A DNA stretch of 64,000 bases from Pseudohongiella nitratireducens (GTDB lineage: Bacteria > Pseudomonadota > Gammaproteobacteria > Pseudomonadales > Pseudohongiellaceae). The DNA lies in NCBI RefSeq assembly GCF_001642735.1, contig NZ_LWHM01000006.1, forward strand, positions 124,001 to 188,000, given 5' to 3'. Under the pieces are notes generated by a model. That model searched no databases and was not told the DNA's origin. It was given only the letters and a program-made list of their open reading frames with translations. Numbering within the stretch: the first letter of the stretch is position 1; every line of letters begins with the position of its first letter. Both the position numbers and the translations under genes were made by a program. Below, piece by piece: positions 54,521-64,000 of the stretch.

Positions 54521-56029
54521 ATGGAAAAGTACTTGCTGGCAATTGACCAGGGAACGACCAGCAGCCGCGCAATTTTGTTCGCTACCACAGGCGAAGCTAT
54601 CGCTATCGGCCGCTACGCCTACGAGCAGCATTACCCGGCAGACGGGTGGGTAGAACACGAGCCCGAGGATATCTGGCGTACGACACTGCGCAGCTGCCAG
54701 GACGCCATTAGCCGTGCCGACCTTGATGTTGGCAGTATCGCCGCTATTGGTATTACCAATCAACGAGAGACCACTGTGTTATGGCACCGCAAAACTGGCA
54801 AGGCTGTGCATCGCGCTATCGTATGGCAAGACAGACGCACAGCTGAGTTCTGTGACAATTTACAGCGCAACCTGATCGCTGAAGGTAATCCTGACTGGAT
54901 CCAGGAGAAAACCGGCTTGTTGCCTGATCCGTATTTTTCAGCCAGTAAACTGGCCTGGCTGCTGGAAAATGTACCTGGTGCACGCGAAGAGGCAGAAGCT
55001 GGCAATCTGGCTTTCGGCACTGTCGATTGCTTTCTGCTCTGGCACCTGACCGGTGGCAAAGTGCATGCGACTGATGCCAGTAACGCCTCACGCACCATGC
55101 TTTTCAATATTCACACGCAAAACTGGGATGATGAGTTACTGTCCCGGTTTAATATCCCTGACAGCATTCTGCCAGAAGTGAAAAACAGTGCCGACGACTT
55201 CGGCTCTACGGATGCCAGACTGTTTGGCCGTAAGATACCCATTACCGCCATGATTGGTGACCAGCAATCGGCGACAGTCGGGCAAGGCTGCCTCTCGACC
55301 GGCATGACCAAGTCTACTTATGGGACTGGCAGTTTTTTGCTGATGAATACCGGAGAGAAAGCCATACAGTCCGATCACCGCCTGCTCACAACCGTTGCCT
55401 ATCGTCTGCAGGGAAAAACCAGTTACGCACTGGAGGGAAGTATTTTCATGGCCGGCGCCACAATGCAGTGGCTGCGTGACAAATTACGCCTGTTTGACGA
55501 CACGGCCCAAAGTGAAGCCCTGGCCCGGCAAGCCCAGCCCGGTTTGCCTGTGATGATGGTGCCTGCTTTTACTGGCCTTGGCGCCCCCTGGTGGGACGCA
55601 GATGCGCGAGCCGCCATTTATGGTCTTACACGTGATGCGGGTATTCCCGAACTGGTCGCTGCCGCACTGATGTCCGTCTGCTTCCAGACCAAAGATCTGC
55701 AAAAGGCAATGGAGTCTGACGGCCTACGTCCAACCACATTACGGGTCGATGGTGGCATGAGCGCCAATAACCTGATGCTGCAGAACCTGGCAGACTTGCT
55801 GGGCTGCGAAGTGTCACGGCCAAAAATTACTGAAACTACCGCTCTGGGGGCCGCATTCCTGGCCGGGTTGCACTGTGGGCTGTTTAACAGCCTGGGGGAT
55901 ATTGAATCCTTGTGGCAACAGGACCGGGCTTTTACCCCGACAAAAGACAAAGATTGGCGTGACCACCACTATAACCGCTGGCTGGATGCCATCGCGCGAA
56001 CACGGAGCCAGCATGGCAGAGGATCTTAA
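54521..56029 (+). CDS. glpK: Glycerol kinase
   Basis: Phosphorylates glycerol to glycerol-3-phosphate in the cytoplasm; 502 residues. [15 protein letters not shown] at residues 5-19 is the FGGY ATP-binding start, [11 protein letters not shown] near 80 and [13 protein letters not shown] near 267 are family signatures, and [18 protein letters not shown] lies near 410. GGGAGGGC precedes the ATG. A histidine-phosphatase gene begins inside its last codons. No glpR or glpF is nearby. Confidence 0.97.
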   Translation: MEKYLLAIDQGTTSSRAILFATTGEAIAIGRYAYEQHYPADGWVEHEPEDIWRTTLRSCQDAISRADLDVGSIAAIGITNQRETTVLWHRKTGKAVHRAIVWQDRRTAEFCDNLQRNLIAEGNPDWIQEKTGLLPDPYFSASKLAWLLENVPGAREEAEAGNLAFGTVDCFLLWHLTGGKVHATDASNASRTMLFNIHTQNWDDELLSRFNIPDSILPEVKNSADDFGSTDARLFGRKIPITAMIGDQQSATVGQGCLSTGMTKSTYGTGSFLLMNTGEKAIQSDHRLLTTVAYRLQGKTSYALEGSIFMAGATMQWLRDKLRLFDDTAQSEALARQAQPGLPVMMVPAFTGLGAPWWDADARAAIYGLTRDAGIPELVAAALMSVCFQTKDLQKAMESDGLRPTTLRVDGGMSANNLMLQNLADLLGCEVSRPKITETTALGAAFLAGLHCGLFNSLGDIESLWQQDRAFTPTKDKDWRDHHYNRWLDAIARTRSQHGRGS

Positions 56030-56684
56030 ACAGCCTATGACAGCAACAACAAGGTATATCTATTTACTCAGGCACGGAGAAACTGACTGGAACCGGGAGC
56101 GGCGCGCGCAAGGGCAGCAGGAGTCTCGTCTGACAGAACAGGGGCGCCAGCAAGCGCAGGAGTTAGGACTTCGAATGGCAGAGCAGCACCTGGACAGCAT
56201 TTATTGCAGCAGCAGCCTGAGAACACGAGAAACCGCTGACCTGGCATTTGGTGCCCGCAATATGGCAATCACGTATTGCGACCGGCTGCGTGAAATACGG
56301 ATGGGAACCTGGGAAGGCAGACTCTATGATGATATTCGTCGTGACAACCAGGCTCAATTTGACGCTTTCTGGCATTCTCCGGATCAATTTCAGGTTGATG
56401 GCGCAGAAACGTTCAAGGAGTTACAACAGCGGGCAATCACACGGCTGCAAGAAATTCTGGATGATAACGGTCACCAACATATCGCCATCGTCAGTCACGG
56501 CGCATGGATAAAATCGGTGCTATGTGCCATTGAACAAAGGCCACTAAACCAGTTGTGGCATCCGCCTCGTATGCATAACTGCTCGCTAAGTAAAATCCGG
56601 ATAAACGAGCTTGGCAAGCGAACGATATTGACCTACGCTGATCAACCATACACTCACCTCATTTCTCAGGAAGACAACGCATGA
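56013..56684 (+). CDS. Histidine phosphatase family protein
   Basis: A cytoplasmic phosphatase of the phosphoglycerate-mutase-like clan, 223 residues from the ATG at 56013. The catalytic RHGE motif is at residues 20-23 ([11 protein letters not shown]), with [15 protein letters not shown] near 70 and the second catalytic His in [11 protein letters not shown] near 165. Substrate undetermined. The ATG at 56013 has GGAG at good spacing and overlaps glpK by 17 bases; ATG 56037 is an alternative. It overlaps the DUF1499 gene by 4 bases. Confidence 0.9.
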   Translation: MAEDLKQPMTATTRYIYLLRHGETDWNRERRAQGQQESRLTEQGRQQAQELGLRMAEQHLDSIYCSSSLRTRETADLAFGARNMAITYCDRLREIRMGTWEGRLYDDIRRDNQAQFDAFWHSPDQFQVDGAETFKELQQRAITRLQEILDDNGHQHIAIVSHGAWIKSVLCAIEQRPLNQLWHPPRMHNCSLSKIRINELGKRTILTYADQPYTHLISQEDNA

Positions 56685-57469
56685 ACGAGCAAACAACAAA
56701 TACACCTAAAATGCTCTCTATTCTGGTCAGGTTATCCGGTATCGCCGGTATCGGGCTGGCTCTTTTTGCCCTTCTCGCACCACTTGGTGTCTGGGCCGGT
56801 TTCTGGGACTTCCGGCTGGGTTTCACCATTCTCCGTATGGCCCAGCCGCTGGTGCTCTGGATCATTGCTCTTTGTGTCATCAGCGCAATTGCTGTGTTCC
56901 TGACAGGACGCTCCCGCAACCTGGATGGCCAGGGTAAAATGCTGGGCATCACGCTGGCTTCCACCCTGCTCGCTGTGATTGCCTGGTACATACCGAACTC
57001 CTACCTGCCTGGGGAAGGCGTCACCATTCCTCCGATCCATGACATTACAACTGACCTCGACAACCCACCAGAGTTTGTCGCGGTAATGCCACTGCGTGGC
57101 TCAGACAGCAATACCACTGATTATGGCAACTGGGGTGAAATGACACCTGAACGTCAGGCAGCGATGCAGCGCGAGGCCTACCCGGATATCGTCACCCAGA
57201 CCTTTGATGAGCCTGCTGATGTGGTCTTTGATCGCGCACTGGCTGCTGCCAGGGATCAAGGCTGGGAAATCGTTGCAGCAGAACCCGAAGAAGGGCGTAT
57301 TGAAGCAACAGCAACCACCTTCTGGTTCCGCTTCAAAGATGATGTTGTTATCCGTATTCGAGAGTCCGGAGAGACCACTTATCTTGACGCCCGCTCCACC
57401 TCACGAGTCGGTATGAGTGATGTGGGCAAGAATGCTGCCAGATTGCGTGCATTTTTTGATGCACTCTGA
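56681..57469 (+). CDS. DUF1499 membrane protein
   Basis: A 262-residue protein. Three hydrophobic segments lie in the first 110 residues (GIAGIGLALFALLAPLGVWAG, LVLWIIALCVISAIAVFL, GITLASTLLAVIAWYI). The C-terminal half is the DUF1499 domain with NPPEFVAVMPLRGSDSNTTDYGNW, FDRALAAARDQGWEIVAAEPEEGRIEATATTFWFRFKDDVVIRI and SRVGMSDVGKNAARLRAFF. Function unknown. It is translationally coupled to the upstream phosphatase. Confidence 0.85.
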   Translation: MNEQTTNTPKMLSILVRLSGIAGIGLALFALLAPLGVWAGFWDFRLGFTILRMAQPLVLWIIALCVISAIAVFLTGRSRNLDGQGKMLGITLASTLLAVIAWYIPNSYLPGEGVTIPPIHDITTDLDNPPEFVAVMPLRGSDSNTTDYGNWGEMTPERQAAMQREAYPDIVTQTFDEPADVVFDRALAAARDQGWEIVAAEPEEGRIEATATTFWFRFKDDVVIRIRESGETTYLDARSTSRVGMSDVGKNAARLRAFFDAL

Positions 57470-57542
57470 AGGATGATTAGATAAGCTTGCTGGCTGACAA
57501 ATTTACGTTAAACACGCGAATACAAAAATTGAGTGGTATCAC

Positions 57543-58076
57543 GTGAGCCAGCAAGCTAATTCAAACTCTCCAGTCCAGGAAAAAACCACGGACCTGAAGC
57601 AACGCAGAGCGTCCATGCTGTTGTTTGCCGGCATCGCCTTGCTGGTTTTACTGGCGTCACAAGCCAGCAGTTACCTGATAAATGAGAACATACCTTTAGG
57701 CAATTCTGTTGCTGTACTCGATCCGTCCCTTTATTTCACACACATACGGAACCTGGGGGGCGTGTTTGGTATGGCACAGGGCAAAGGCTGGCTCTTTGCA
57801 GTATTCAGCTTTGCCCTGCTGACAGGGCTGGTCGTATACCTGTGGCGCAGCAGTTCACTGCAACGCTACGAATATATCTGCTTTGGTTTTGTCGCTGGTG
57901 GCGGCTTTAGCAACGTGCTCGACCGTCTGGTTTACGGAAGCGTGGTCGATTTCATTGATATACGCGGCATTCCTTTTTGGCATTACATATTTAATACAGC
58001 AGATGTATTCATCCATGTAGGGTTGTGGCCGTTGTTGATATTCAGCCTGATAGCAGCACGACACAACAACCAGTAG
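57543..58076 (+). CDS. Signal peptidase II-like protein (atypical LspA)
   Basis: Inner-membrane aspartic protease type that cuts lipoprotein signal peptides; 177 residues, four hydrophobic helices. The catalytic pair is intact: Asp136 in VVDFIDI and Asp154 in FNTADVF. Asn70, Asn124, Asp127 and Arg128 are also conserved. The usual Asp-X3-Lys near the first helix is absent: residues 39-44 read SQASSY. The start is GTG at 57543. It is not next to ileS, so it is probably a second or specialised LspA, and I give no symbol. Confidence 0.78.
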   Translation: MSQQANSNSPVQEKTTDLKQRRASMLLFAGIALLVLLASQASSYLINENIPLGNSVAVLDPSLYFTHIRNLGGVFGMAQGKGWLFAVFSFALLTGLVVYLWRSSSLQRYEYICFGFVAGGGFSNVLDRLVYGSVVDFIDIRGIPFWHYIFNTADVFIHVGLWPLLIFSLIAARHNNQ

Positions 58077-58097
58077 AAGCAAAGGCCACGATAGGCA

Positions 58098-59300
58098 TTA
58101 ATTGCCTGCGCTTTCATAGACCTTTGTTGCTGACTTCACAGCTGCGAGTGAGTCCACACTCCCCCCTTGTGCGACCAGGCAGGCAGCCAACGCACTTATC
58201 AGGGTAAGCACTTTCGGCTGACTTGCACTGTGCCCCATCAAGCCGATTCGCCAAACCTTTCCGGCTAAATCTCCCAGGCCAGCGCCGATTTCTATCTGCC
58301 AGTCATTCAGTAATTGCTGGCGTAATTGTGCTTCGTTGACACCTTCTGGCACATTAATGGTATTAAGCTGGGGTAGTCGCACATCAGCAGAGACGGCAAA
58401 ACTCAAGCCCAGGCATTCAATACCGGCTTTAAGCGCCTGGTGGTTTAACTGGTGCCTCTGCCAGGAAGCAGACAGCGTTTCTTCTTTGAGCATCAGCAGC
58501 GACTCATGTAACGCATAAAGATTGTTAACTGGTGCGGTATGGTGGTAACTGCGCTTTCCACCGGTCTGGCTTCCCTTGCCCCAATAACCAATCACCAGGT
58601 TGAGATCAAGAAACCAGCTTTGTACCGGGTGTTTGCGTGCTGTAATCCGCTGAACCGCTTTATCGTTAAAACTGACAGGAGATAAACCGGGCACACAAGA
58701 CAAACACTTTTGCGTACCGGAATAAATCGCATCGATACCCCACTCATCAACTTTGACAGGAATTCCGCCAAGTGACGTGACAGCATCGATAATGGACAGG
58801 CAGTTATGCTTATCAGCGAGTGTCGCGATAGCTTGAACATCACTGCAAACACCAGTGGACGTTTCAGCATGAACAGCCGCAACGGCTACGGCATCAGGAT
58901 TGTCATCCAGTGCCCTCTCCAGTTGATCCAGTTGAACAGCTTCACCCCATTTGCTATCGACCATAACTGCATGCCCGCCACAACGTACGACATTCTCACG
59001 CATACGCTCGCCAAAGGCCCCATTGCGGCAGACGACAACTTTGTCCCCTGGCTCAATAAGGTTTACGAATACGGTTTCCATACCCGCCGACCCCGGGGCT
59101 GAAACAGGAAGGGTCAGGGCATTGTCGGTTTGAAAGGCATACTGAAGTAGTAGCTTGATCTCATCCATTAAAAAAATGAAATCCGGATCAAGATGTCCGA
59201 TAGTCGGGCGGGATAAAGCAGACAGTACCCGATCAGACACATCAGAAGGTCCAGGCCCCATCAATAATCGAGGCTGAGGGTAAAACGAACGAATTTCCAT
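58098..59300 (-). CDS. Class V aminotransferase, alanine-glyoxylate type
   Basis: PLP enzyme of about 400 residues. MGPGPSDVSDRVLSALSRPTIGHLDPDF at residues 14-41 and the schiff-base Lys198 in SGTQKCLSC are typical of the alanine/serine-glyoxylate aminotransferase group. Asp172 (IIDAVTSLGG) would contact the PLP nitrogen. Likely role: transamination of glyoxylate with alanine or serine. It stands alone, with no clear operon partner, between lspA and the ribosomal terminator. Confidence 0.9.
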   Translation of the reverse strand: MEIRSFYPQPRLLMGPGPSDVSDRVLSALSRPTIGHLDPDFIFLMDEIKLLLQYAFQTDNALTLPVSAPGSAGMETVFVNLIEPGDKVVVCRNGAFGERMRENVVRCGGHAVMVDSKWGEAVQLDQLERALDDNPDAVAVAAVHAETSTGVCSDVQAIATLADKHNCLSIIDAVTSLGGIPVKVDEWGIDAIYSGTQKCLSCVPGLSPVSFNDKAVQRITARKHPVQSWFLDLNLVIGYWGKGSQTGGKRSYHHTAPVNNLYALHESLLMLKEETLSASWQRHQLNHQALKAGIECLGLSFAVSADVRLPQLNTINVPEGVNEAQLRQQLLNDWQIEIGAGLGDLAGKVWRIGLMGHSASQPKVLTLISALAACLVAQGGSVDSLAAVKSATKVYESAGN

Positions 59301-59380
59301 GAACTCGACTCCTTAATGCAATCGGGTATTAAAACTACTGCCAGACCGACAATACCACACTTCAACGAGAACCAAACAGG

Positions 59381-59414
59381 CACAAAAAAGCCGGGCTAAC
59401 CCGGCTTTTTTGTG
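59381..59414 (-). terminator. Rho-independent terminator of the alpha ribosomal operon
   Basis: CACAAAAAAGCCGGG (59381-59395) and CCCGGCTTTTTTGTG (59400-59414) form a perfect 15-base palindrome with loop CTAA. It lies 46 bases past the rplQ stop. The symmetrical A/T runs allow use from both sides. Confidence 0.93.
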
Positions 59415-59459
59415 TTCTTTAGTAAGCTGTTAGCACCAGCTTATGCGCAGGACAGGATA

Positions 59460-59849
59460 TTAATCCTCTGCGTTCTCTGCGTCAGCTGCTTCTGGTCGAT
59501 CTACCAGTTCAACATAAGCCATTGGGGCTTTGTCACCGGCTCGAACACCGCATTTGAGGATACGGAGGTAGCCACCTGGGCGTGCCTGGTAACGAGGACC
59601 CAGATCATCAAACAATTTTCCAACGGCTTCTTTGCTGCGCAGTCGGCTAAAGGCCAGTCGACGATTAGCAACGCTGTCTGTCTTCGCCAGTGTAATCAAA
59701 GGCTCAGCGACTGTGCGCAGCTCTTTCGCTTTTGCGACAGTTGTTTTGATAACTTCATGCTCCACCAGTGACGCTGTCATGTTACGAAACATGGCCTTAC
59801 GGTGCGCTGAATTTCTGTTCAGTTTACGTCCACTATGACGATGACGCAT
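59460..59849 (-). CDS. rplQ: 50S ribosomal protein L17
   Basis: Component of the large ribosomal subunit; 129 residues. [24 protein letters not shown] at the start is the L17 signature, and a short acidic extension ([12 protein letters not shown]) ends it. It is last in the alpha operon, 48 bases after rpoA, followed by a strong terminator. Confidence 0.98.
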   Translation of the reverse strand: MRHRHSGRKLNRNSAHRKAMFRNMTASLVEHEVIKTTVAKAKELRTVAEPLITLAKTDSVANRRLAFSRLRSKEAVGKLFDDLGPRYQARPGGYLRILKCGVRAGDKAPMAYVELVDRPEAADAENAED

Positions 59850-59897
59850 ATCTCAATTCCTATTCCAACAGCAGCCTCACGGCTGACAGGCAGTTAA

Positions 59898-60896
59898 TTA
59901 ATTCGACTTTTCTTCTGTACGAAGACTGGCTGGAGGCCAGTTTTCAAGTCGCAAACCTAATGACAGGCCACGAGTAGCCAATACGTCTTTGATTTCAGTC
60001 AGCGACTTTTTACCCAGGTTTGGTGTCTTCAGCAACTCAACTTCTGTGCGTTGAATCAGATCGCCAATGTAGTAGATATCTTCCGCTTTCAGACAGTTAG
60101 CTGAGCGTACTGTCAACTCCAGGTCATCAACCGGACGCAGCAGAATTGGATCAATTTCATCTTCAGGCTCTTCCGGTGCTGCAGCTTCCTGGCTTTGCAG
60201 ATCAACAAACACGGCCAGCTGATGCTGCAGAATCGTTGCTGCGCGACGAATCGCCTCTTCAGGATCGATCGTACCGTTGGTACGCAGATCCAGGATCAGT
60301 TTATCCAGGTCGGTACGCTGTTCAACACGAGTGCTTTCAACATTGTAGGCAACGCTCAGAACCGGGCTGTAAGTCGCATCCAGCATCAGACGGCCAACAG
60401 CGCGCGATTCATCGTCATCACGCTGACGCGCATCTGCAGGCACATAGCCACGGCCGCTGCGTACAGTCAGGCGCATATTCAATTCACCGGCAGCATTCAG
60501 GTTGGCTATCACATGTTCCGGATTAACGATCTCTACATTATGATCGCCAACGATATCGCCAGCGGTCACTTCACCTGGACCTTTCTTGTTGACTGTCAGT
60601 ACAGCTTCATCCTGACCATTCAGGACAATCGCTACACCTTTCAGGTTCAGCAGAATTTCAATGACGTCTTCACGGACGCCTTCGATGCTGCTGTATTCGT
60701 GCACAACGCCGTCAATTTCTACTTCTTCTACTGCACATCCTGGCATGGAAGACAGGAGAATTCGACGTAACGCGTTCCCCAGTGTATGGCCGAAGCCACG
60801 CTCCAGAGGTTCAAGCACCACTTTTGAATGATACTTGTCAAACTCTTCAACCTTAATCAATTGTGGTGTAAGAAAATCTGACAACGAAATCTGCAT
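59898..60896 (-). CDS. rpoA: RNA polymerase alpha subunit
   Basis: Nucleates RNA polymerase assembly and contacts activators; 332 residues. The N-terminal domain includes [29 protein letters not shown]. The C-terminal domain contains [29 protein letters not shown] and [24 protein letters not shown]. Both are intact and of usual length. Confidence 0.99.
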   Translation of the reverse strand: MQISLSDFLTPQLIKVEEFDKYHSKVVLEPLERGFGHTLGNALRRILLSSMPGCAVEEVEIDGVVHEYSSIEGVREDVIEILLNLKGVAIVLNGQDEAVLTVNKKGPGEVTAGDIVGDHNVEIVNPEHVIANLNAAGELNMRLTVRSGRGYVPADARQRDDDESRAVGRLMLDATYSPVLSVAYNVESTRVEQRTDLDKLILDLRTNGTIDPEEAIRRAATILQHQLAVFVDLQSQEAAAPEEPEDEIDPILLRPVDDLELTVRSANCLKAEDIYYIGDLIQRTEVELLKTPNLGKKSLTEIKDVLATRGLSLGLRLENWPPASLRTEEKSN

Positions 60897-60993
60897 GGGG
60901 TCACCCTTAACAATTAGCCCGGTAATGTGAAACTTTAGTCCTTCGTACGGTTGTCCGGCAAAGCATGTACTGCGCCTTGCCCTTCACTACCGA

Positions 60994-61614
60994 TTATTTG
61001 GAGTAAAGCTCGACGATCAGGTTTTCGTTAATATCTGCTGAAAGATCAGCACGCTCTGGTTTGCGGTTAAACTGGCCTTCCAGCTTGCCTGCATTGACGG
61101 AAACCCAATCGGCCGGAGTTCGCTGGCCTGCAAGCTCTAATGCAGACTTGATGCGCAACTGCTGCTTGGCCTTTTCACGAATTGAGACCACATCACCTTC
61201 TGCCAACTGATAAGAAGGCACATTAACGACACTACCATTGACCAGGATCGCCTTGTGCGATACCAGTTGACGGGATTCCGCACGAGTGGAACCAAAACCC
61301 ATACGGTAAACTACGTTATCCAGACGAGACTCAAGCAGTTGCAGCAGGTTCTCACCTGTCGCGCCTTTACGACGTGCAGCTTCCTTGTAATAAGTTCTGA
61401 ATTGACGCTCTAACACCCCGTAGATACGACGTACTTTTTGCTTCTCACGCAGCTGTACACCATAGTCTGACAAACGACCACGACGCTGACCGTGCTGACC
61501 GGGGATTGTCTCCGCCTTACACTTGCTGTCCAGCGGACGAACACCACTCTTCAGAAAGAGGTCAGTTCCTTCGCGACGAGAAAGTTTACACTTGGGGCCT
61601 AGATAACGGGCCAT
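60994..61614 (-). CDS. rpsD: 30S ribosomal protein S4
   Basis: Small-subunit assembly protein and, in E. coli, translational repressor of the alpha operon; 206 residues. [24 protein letters not shown] and the S4 RNA-binding domain ([34 protein letters not shown]) are both clear. It lies 84 bases after rpsK and 97 before rpoA. Confidence 0.99.
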   Translation of the reverse strand: MARYLGPKCKLSRREGTDLFLKSGVRPLDSKCKAETIPGQHGQRRGRLSDYGVQLREKQKVRRIYGVLERQFRTYYKEAARRKGATGENLLQLLESRLDNVVYRMGFGSTRAESRQLVSHKAILVNGSVVNVPSYQLAEGDVVSIREKAKQQLRIKSALELAGQRTPADWVSVNAGKLEGQFNRKPERADLSADINENLIVELYSK

Positions 61615-61698
61615 ACGATGACTCCTGTTTTTAGTTCACGACCGTTGGCCGTTACACTCAAATACTGTTCCGAATAATAATTAACCAAGAACGCCGAC

Positions 61699-62097
61699 TT
61701 ATACGCGACGTTTCTTGGGAGGACGACAGCCGTTGTGTGGAATTGGTGTTACGTCAGTGATCACACCAACTTTCAGTCCACAACCGTTTAATGCACGTAC
61801 GGCAGATTCGCGACCTGGGCCAGGACCATTGACTTTAACGTCAACGTTCTTAAGACCATACAATTCAATTGCACTCTTACCGGCACGCTCCGCAGCCACC
61901 TGGGCAGCGAACGGCGTACTTTTACGAGAACCACGGAAGCCGGAGCCACCGGAGGTTGCCCAACTTAATGCATTACCTTGGCGATCAGTGATCGTAATGA
62001 TGGTATTGTTGAAAGACGCGTGAATAAACGCGATACCATCGATGACTGACTTGCGCGCCTTCTTCTTCGGAGCTGCTTTAGCTGCTGGCTTTGCCAT
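61699..62097 (-). CDS. rpsK: 30S ribosomal protein S11
   Basis: Small-subunit platform protein, 132 residues. A basic Ala/Lys-rich leader precedes the S11 core: [45 protein letters not shown], ending in [15 protein letters not shown]. It lies 22 bases after rpsM. Confidence 0.99.
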   Translation of the reverse strand: MAKPAAKAAPKKKARKSVIDGIAFIHASFNNTIITITDRQGNALSWATSGGSGFRGSRKSTPFAAQVAAERAGKSAIELYGLKNVDVKVNGPGPGRESAVRALNGCGLKVGVITDVTPIPHNGCRPPKKRRV

Positions 62098-62119
62098 AGA
62101 AAATTCCTGAACTCACCTG

Positions 62120-62476
62120 TTATTTACGAATTGGCTTGCGCGGCCCTTTACGGGTACGAGCATTAGTTTTAGTGCGCTGGCCGCGAACCGGCAGAGAGCG
62201 ACGGTGACGGATTCCACGGAAACAACCCAGGTCCATCAATCGCTTGATGCTCATGGATACTTCTCGACGCAGATCACCTTCAACCGTGAATTTGCCAACT
62301 TCTGCACGCACGGTGTCCAGTTGCTCAGTAGACAGCTCACTGGTCTTCATGGACGGCTCAATTCCCGCGCGATCACAAATTAATTTTGCTCGCGTGGCGC
62401 CTACCCCGTAAATGTAACTCAGGGAAATAACCAGGTGCTTGTTGTCTGGTATGTTGACACCGGCAATACGTGCCAT
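62120..62476 (-). CDS. rpsM: 30S ribosomal protein S13
   Basis: Small-subunit head protein contacting P-site tRNA and S19; 118 residues. [26 protein letters not shown] and [29 protein letters not shown] are diagnostic. A 102-base leader (62477-62578) separates it from rpmJ and contains a CCCC...GGGG hairpin. In E. coli S4 represses the operon through a pseudoknot before rpsM, but I did not try to confirm the fold here. Confidence 0.99.
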   Translation of the reverse strand: MARIAGVNIPDNKHLVISLSYIYGVGATRAKLICDRAGIEPSMKTSELSTEQLDTVRAEVGKFTVEGDLRREVSMSIKRLMDLGCFRGIRHRRSLPVRGQRTKTNARTRKGPRKPIRK

Positions 62477-62578
62477 AGTTAAACTCCAATCTCTCTAATT
62501 AATCGTGCACCAGTGCTCCGACCCCAAAATCAGGGGCGCAAAGGATATACCCTGGCGTTCTAAAAATCAACCAGAGGC

Positions 62579-62695
62579 TTAGCCCTGGCGCTGTTTGTGT
62601 CTAGGCTCGGCATCACAAATGACGCGAACCACACGATTACGCTTAATGACTTTGCACTTACGGCAAATCTTTTTTACTGAGGTTCTGACTTTCAC
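62579..62695 (-). CDS. rpmJ: 50S ribosomal protein L36
   Basis: The smallest large-subunit protein, 38 residues, too short for normal ORF cut-offs. It reads [20 protein letters not shown]... with the C-X2-C...C...H zinc ligands (Cys11, Cys14, Cys27, His32) of the zinc-binding form, ending in KQRQG. The start is GTG at 62695, with GGAGA nearby. It lies between secY and rpsM, the standard position. Confidence 0.97.
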   Translation of the reverse strand: MKVRTSVKKICRKCKVIKRNRVVRVICDAEPRHKQRQG

Positions 62696-62755
62696 TTTAT
62701 GTTCTCCATTCGATGTCAGCAGCCTGGGCTGCCCACACGATTTTTGCTCAAAACG

Positions 62756-64000
62756 TTATCGGCCGCGACCGAAACTGCCCAGATTCGACTTCTTCATCAA
62801 GGAATCATACTGATGCGACATCAGATGAGATTGAACCTGAGACATGAAGTCCATACTCACAACCACGACGATCAACAGTGCTGTTCCGCCCAGGTTAAAT
62901 GGCACGTTTGCCATCATCTGGAAGAAATTTGGCAACAGACATACTATCGTAATGTAAATCGCGCCAAACATTGTCAGTCGTGTCAGTACGCTATCAATGT
63001 AGCGTGCTGTTTGCTCTCCCGGGCGAATACCGGGAATGAAAGCGCCAGAGCGCTTCAGGTTATCTGCCACGTCCTTCGGGTTGAACACCAAAGCGGTGTA
63101 GAAGAAGCAGAAGAAAATAACCATGGCACTAAAGATAATGATATACAGTGGCTGCCCCGGACCAATCAGCAATGCAAAGTCCTGAAGCCATGCCGCGTTA
63201 TCACTTTGACCAAACCACTGACCGATGGATGCCGGGAACAACAAAATGCTTGAAGCAAAAATTGCCGGAATCACACCTGCCATGTTTACCTTAAGCGGCA
63301 AATGGCTTGATTGTGCCTGGTACAGTTTATTGCCTTGCTGACGCTTGGCGTAATTGACCGTTATTCTTCGCTGGCCTCGTTCAATAAAGACAATACCTGC
63401 GATAACAACGACTGCAATAATAGCCACGACAAACAGCAGCAAACCACTGATCTGACCTTCATACGCCTGTGACAGGGAGTTACCAATTGCACCTGGTAAG
63501 CCCGCGACAATACCGGCAAAGATCAACATTGAGATACCGTTACCGACACCCCGCTCTGTGATCTGCTCACCCAGCCACATCATGAACATGGCACCCGTCA
63601 CTAGTGAGACAACAGCCGTGAACGTGAATACGGGGCCGGGATTGTATGCCATGGGGGCCAACAGACCAACCACCATGCCGGTACCCTGAACCAGTGCCAG
63701 CAACAGCGCACCATAACGTGTGTACTGTGTAATCTTGCGTCGCCCCGACTCGCCTTCTTTTTTCAATTGCGCAAGTTGCGGGTTTACAGCAGTCAATAGC
63801 TGCATAATTATCGACGCAGAGATATAAGGCATGATACCCAGCGCAACGATACTCATACGCTCCAGCGCACCACCAGAAAACATGTTGAACATGCCGAGGA
63901 AGGTTCCCTCATTCTGGTTGAATAACGCTGTCAGCTGTGCCGGGTCGATACCAGGCACAGGAATATGCGTACCAATCCGATATACAAAGATGGCGAACAA
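62756..64000 (-). CDS. secY: Preprotein translocase subunit SecY (5' end outside window)
   Basis: Central channel of the Sec translocon. The frame runs off the window end, leaving 414 residues; only the first 20-30 are missing. [11 protein letters not shown] near the visible start, the [27 protein letters not shown] plug and second-helix region, and repeated long hydrophobic helices are typical. [30 protein letters not shown] is the conserved cytoplasmic C5 region. The gene heads the visible part of the spc/alpha ribosomal cluster. Confidence 0.97.
   Translation of the reverse strand: MFAIFVYRIGTHIPVPGIDPAQLTALFNQNEGTFLGMFNMFSGGALERMSIVALGIMPYISASIIMQLLTAVNPQLAQLKKEGESGRRKITQYTRYGALLLALVQGTGMVVGLLAPMAYNPGPVFTFTAVVSLVTGAMFMMWLGEQITERGVGNGISMLIFAGIVAGLPGAIGNSLSQAYEGQISGLLLFVVAIIAVVVIAGIVFIERGQRRITVNYAKRQQGNKLYQAQSSHLPLKVNMAGVIPAIFASSILLFPASIGQWFGQSDNAAWLQDFALLIGPGQPLYIIIFSAMVIFFCFFYTALVFNPKDVADNLKRSGAFIPGIRPGEQTARYIDSVLTRLTMFGAIYITIVCLLPNFFQMMANVPFNLGGTALLIVVVVSMDFMSQVQSHLMSHQYDSLMKKSNLGSFGRGR

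Noticed and set aside
1-64000. CRISPR arrays, tRNA, rRNA, insertion sequences, prophage
   Set aside because: I read for short regularly spaced repeats, tRNA T-loop motifs, transposases and phage genes and found none.

Overview
The window is a chromosomal segment of a free-living, heterotrophic gammaproteobacterium, probably marine or aquatic. The evidence is the gammaproteobacterial pcnB / panB-panC / acs neighbourhood, the alpha ribosomal operon (secY-rpmJ-rpsM-rpsK-rpsD-rpoA-rplQ), divergent ssb and uvrA, a complete gspC-N type II secretion operon, a large TonB-dependent receptor, a PQQ alcohol dehydrogenase and SLC13-type transport. I cannot fix the genus from sequence alone. Nothing resembles a prophage, insertion sequence, integron or CRISPR array, and I saw no tRNA or rRNA gene.

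Layout. 1-6.4 kb (+): pcnB (5' end outside the window), deoxynucleoside kinase, panB, panC, acs and a thiolase. 6.4-16.5 kb (-): a small CX5R phosphatase-like protein, the molybdate regulator and transporter modE-modA-modB-modC with a ModE-like operator, an SLC13 transporter preceded by a 164-bp imperfect palindrome, then ssb, an RmlD-like protein, moeA and a lipoprotein. 16.6-25.3 kb: uvrA (+), a PQQ-dependent dehydrogenase and a SIMPL protein (-), and the 5-oxoprolinase operon pxpB-pxpC-pxpA (+).

25.3-41.5 kb (-) is the most interesting block. It reads as one 14-gene transcription unit: a secreted-type lipoprotein, a TonB-dependent receptor, then gspC, D, E, F, G, H, I, J, K, L, M, N. A near-consensus PHO box with a correctly spaced -10 hexamer lies upstream of the lipoprotein. 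The lipoprotein has Asp at position +2 after the lipid-carrying Cys, as in the T2SS client pullulanase. I infer a phosphate-starvation-induced secretion and uptake machine, comparable in gene content to the elpS/T2SS locus of Caulobacter crescentus (recalled, not searched).

41.6-52 kb is mixed: a MORN-like periplasmic protein, an esterase with modF, an AraC regulator, a redoxin/cytochrome c/copper-monooxygenase-like fusion, a TetR regulator, glutaredoxin, small membrane and hydrolase genes, a predicted exported methyltransferase and a SUKH protein. 52-58 kb holds glycerol catabolism: glpD and a membrane protein divergent from glpK, which is followed by a histidine phosphatase, a DUF1499 protein and an atypical signal peptidase II. 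58-64 kb holds a class V aminotransferase and the end of the ribosomal protein cluster, closed by a strong terminator. Molybdenum genes occur at three separate places (modEABC, moeA, modF), but no molybdoenzyme is encoded in the window.
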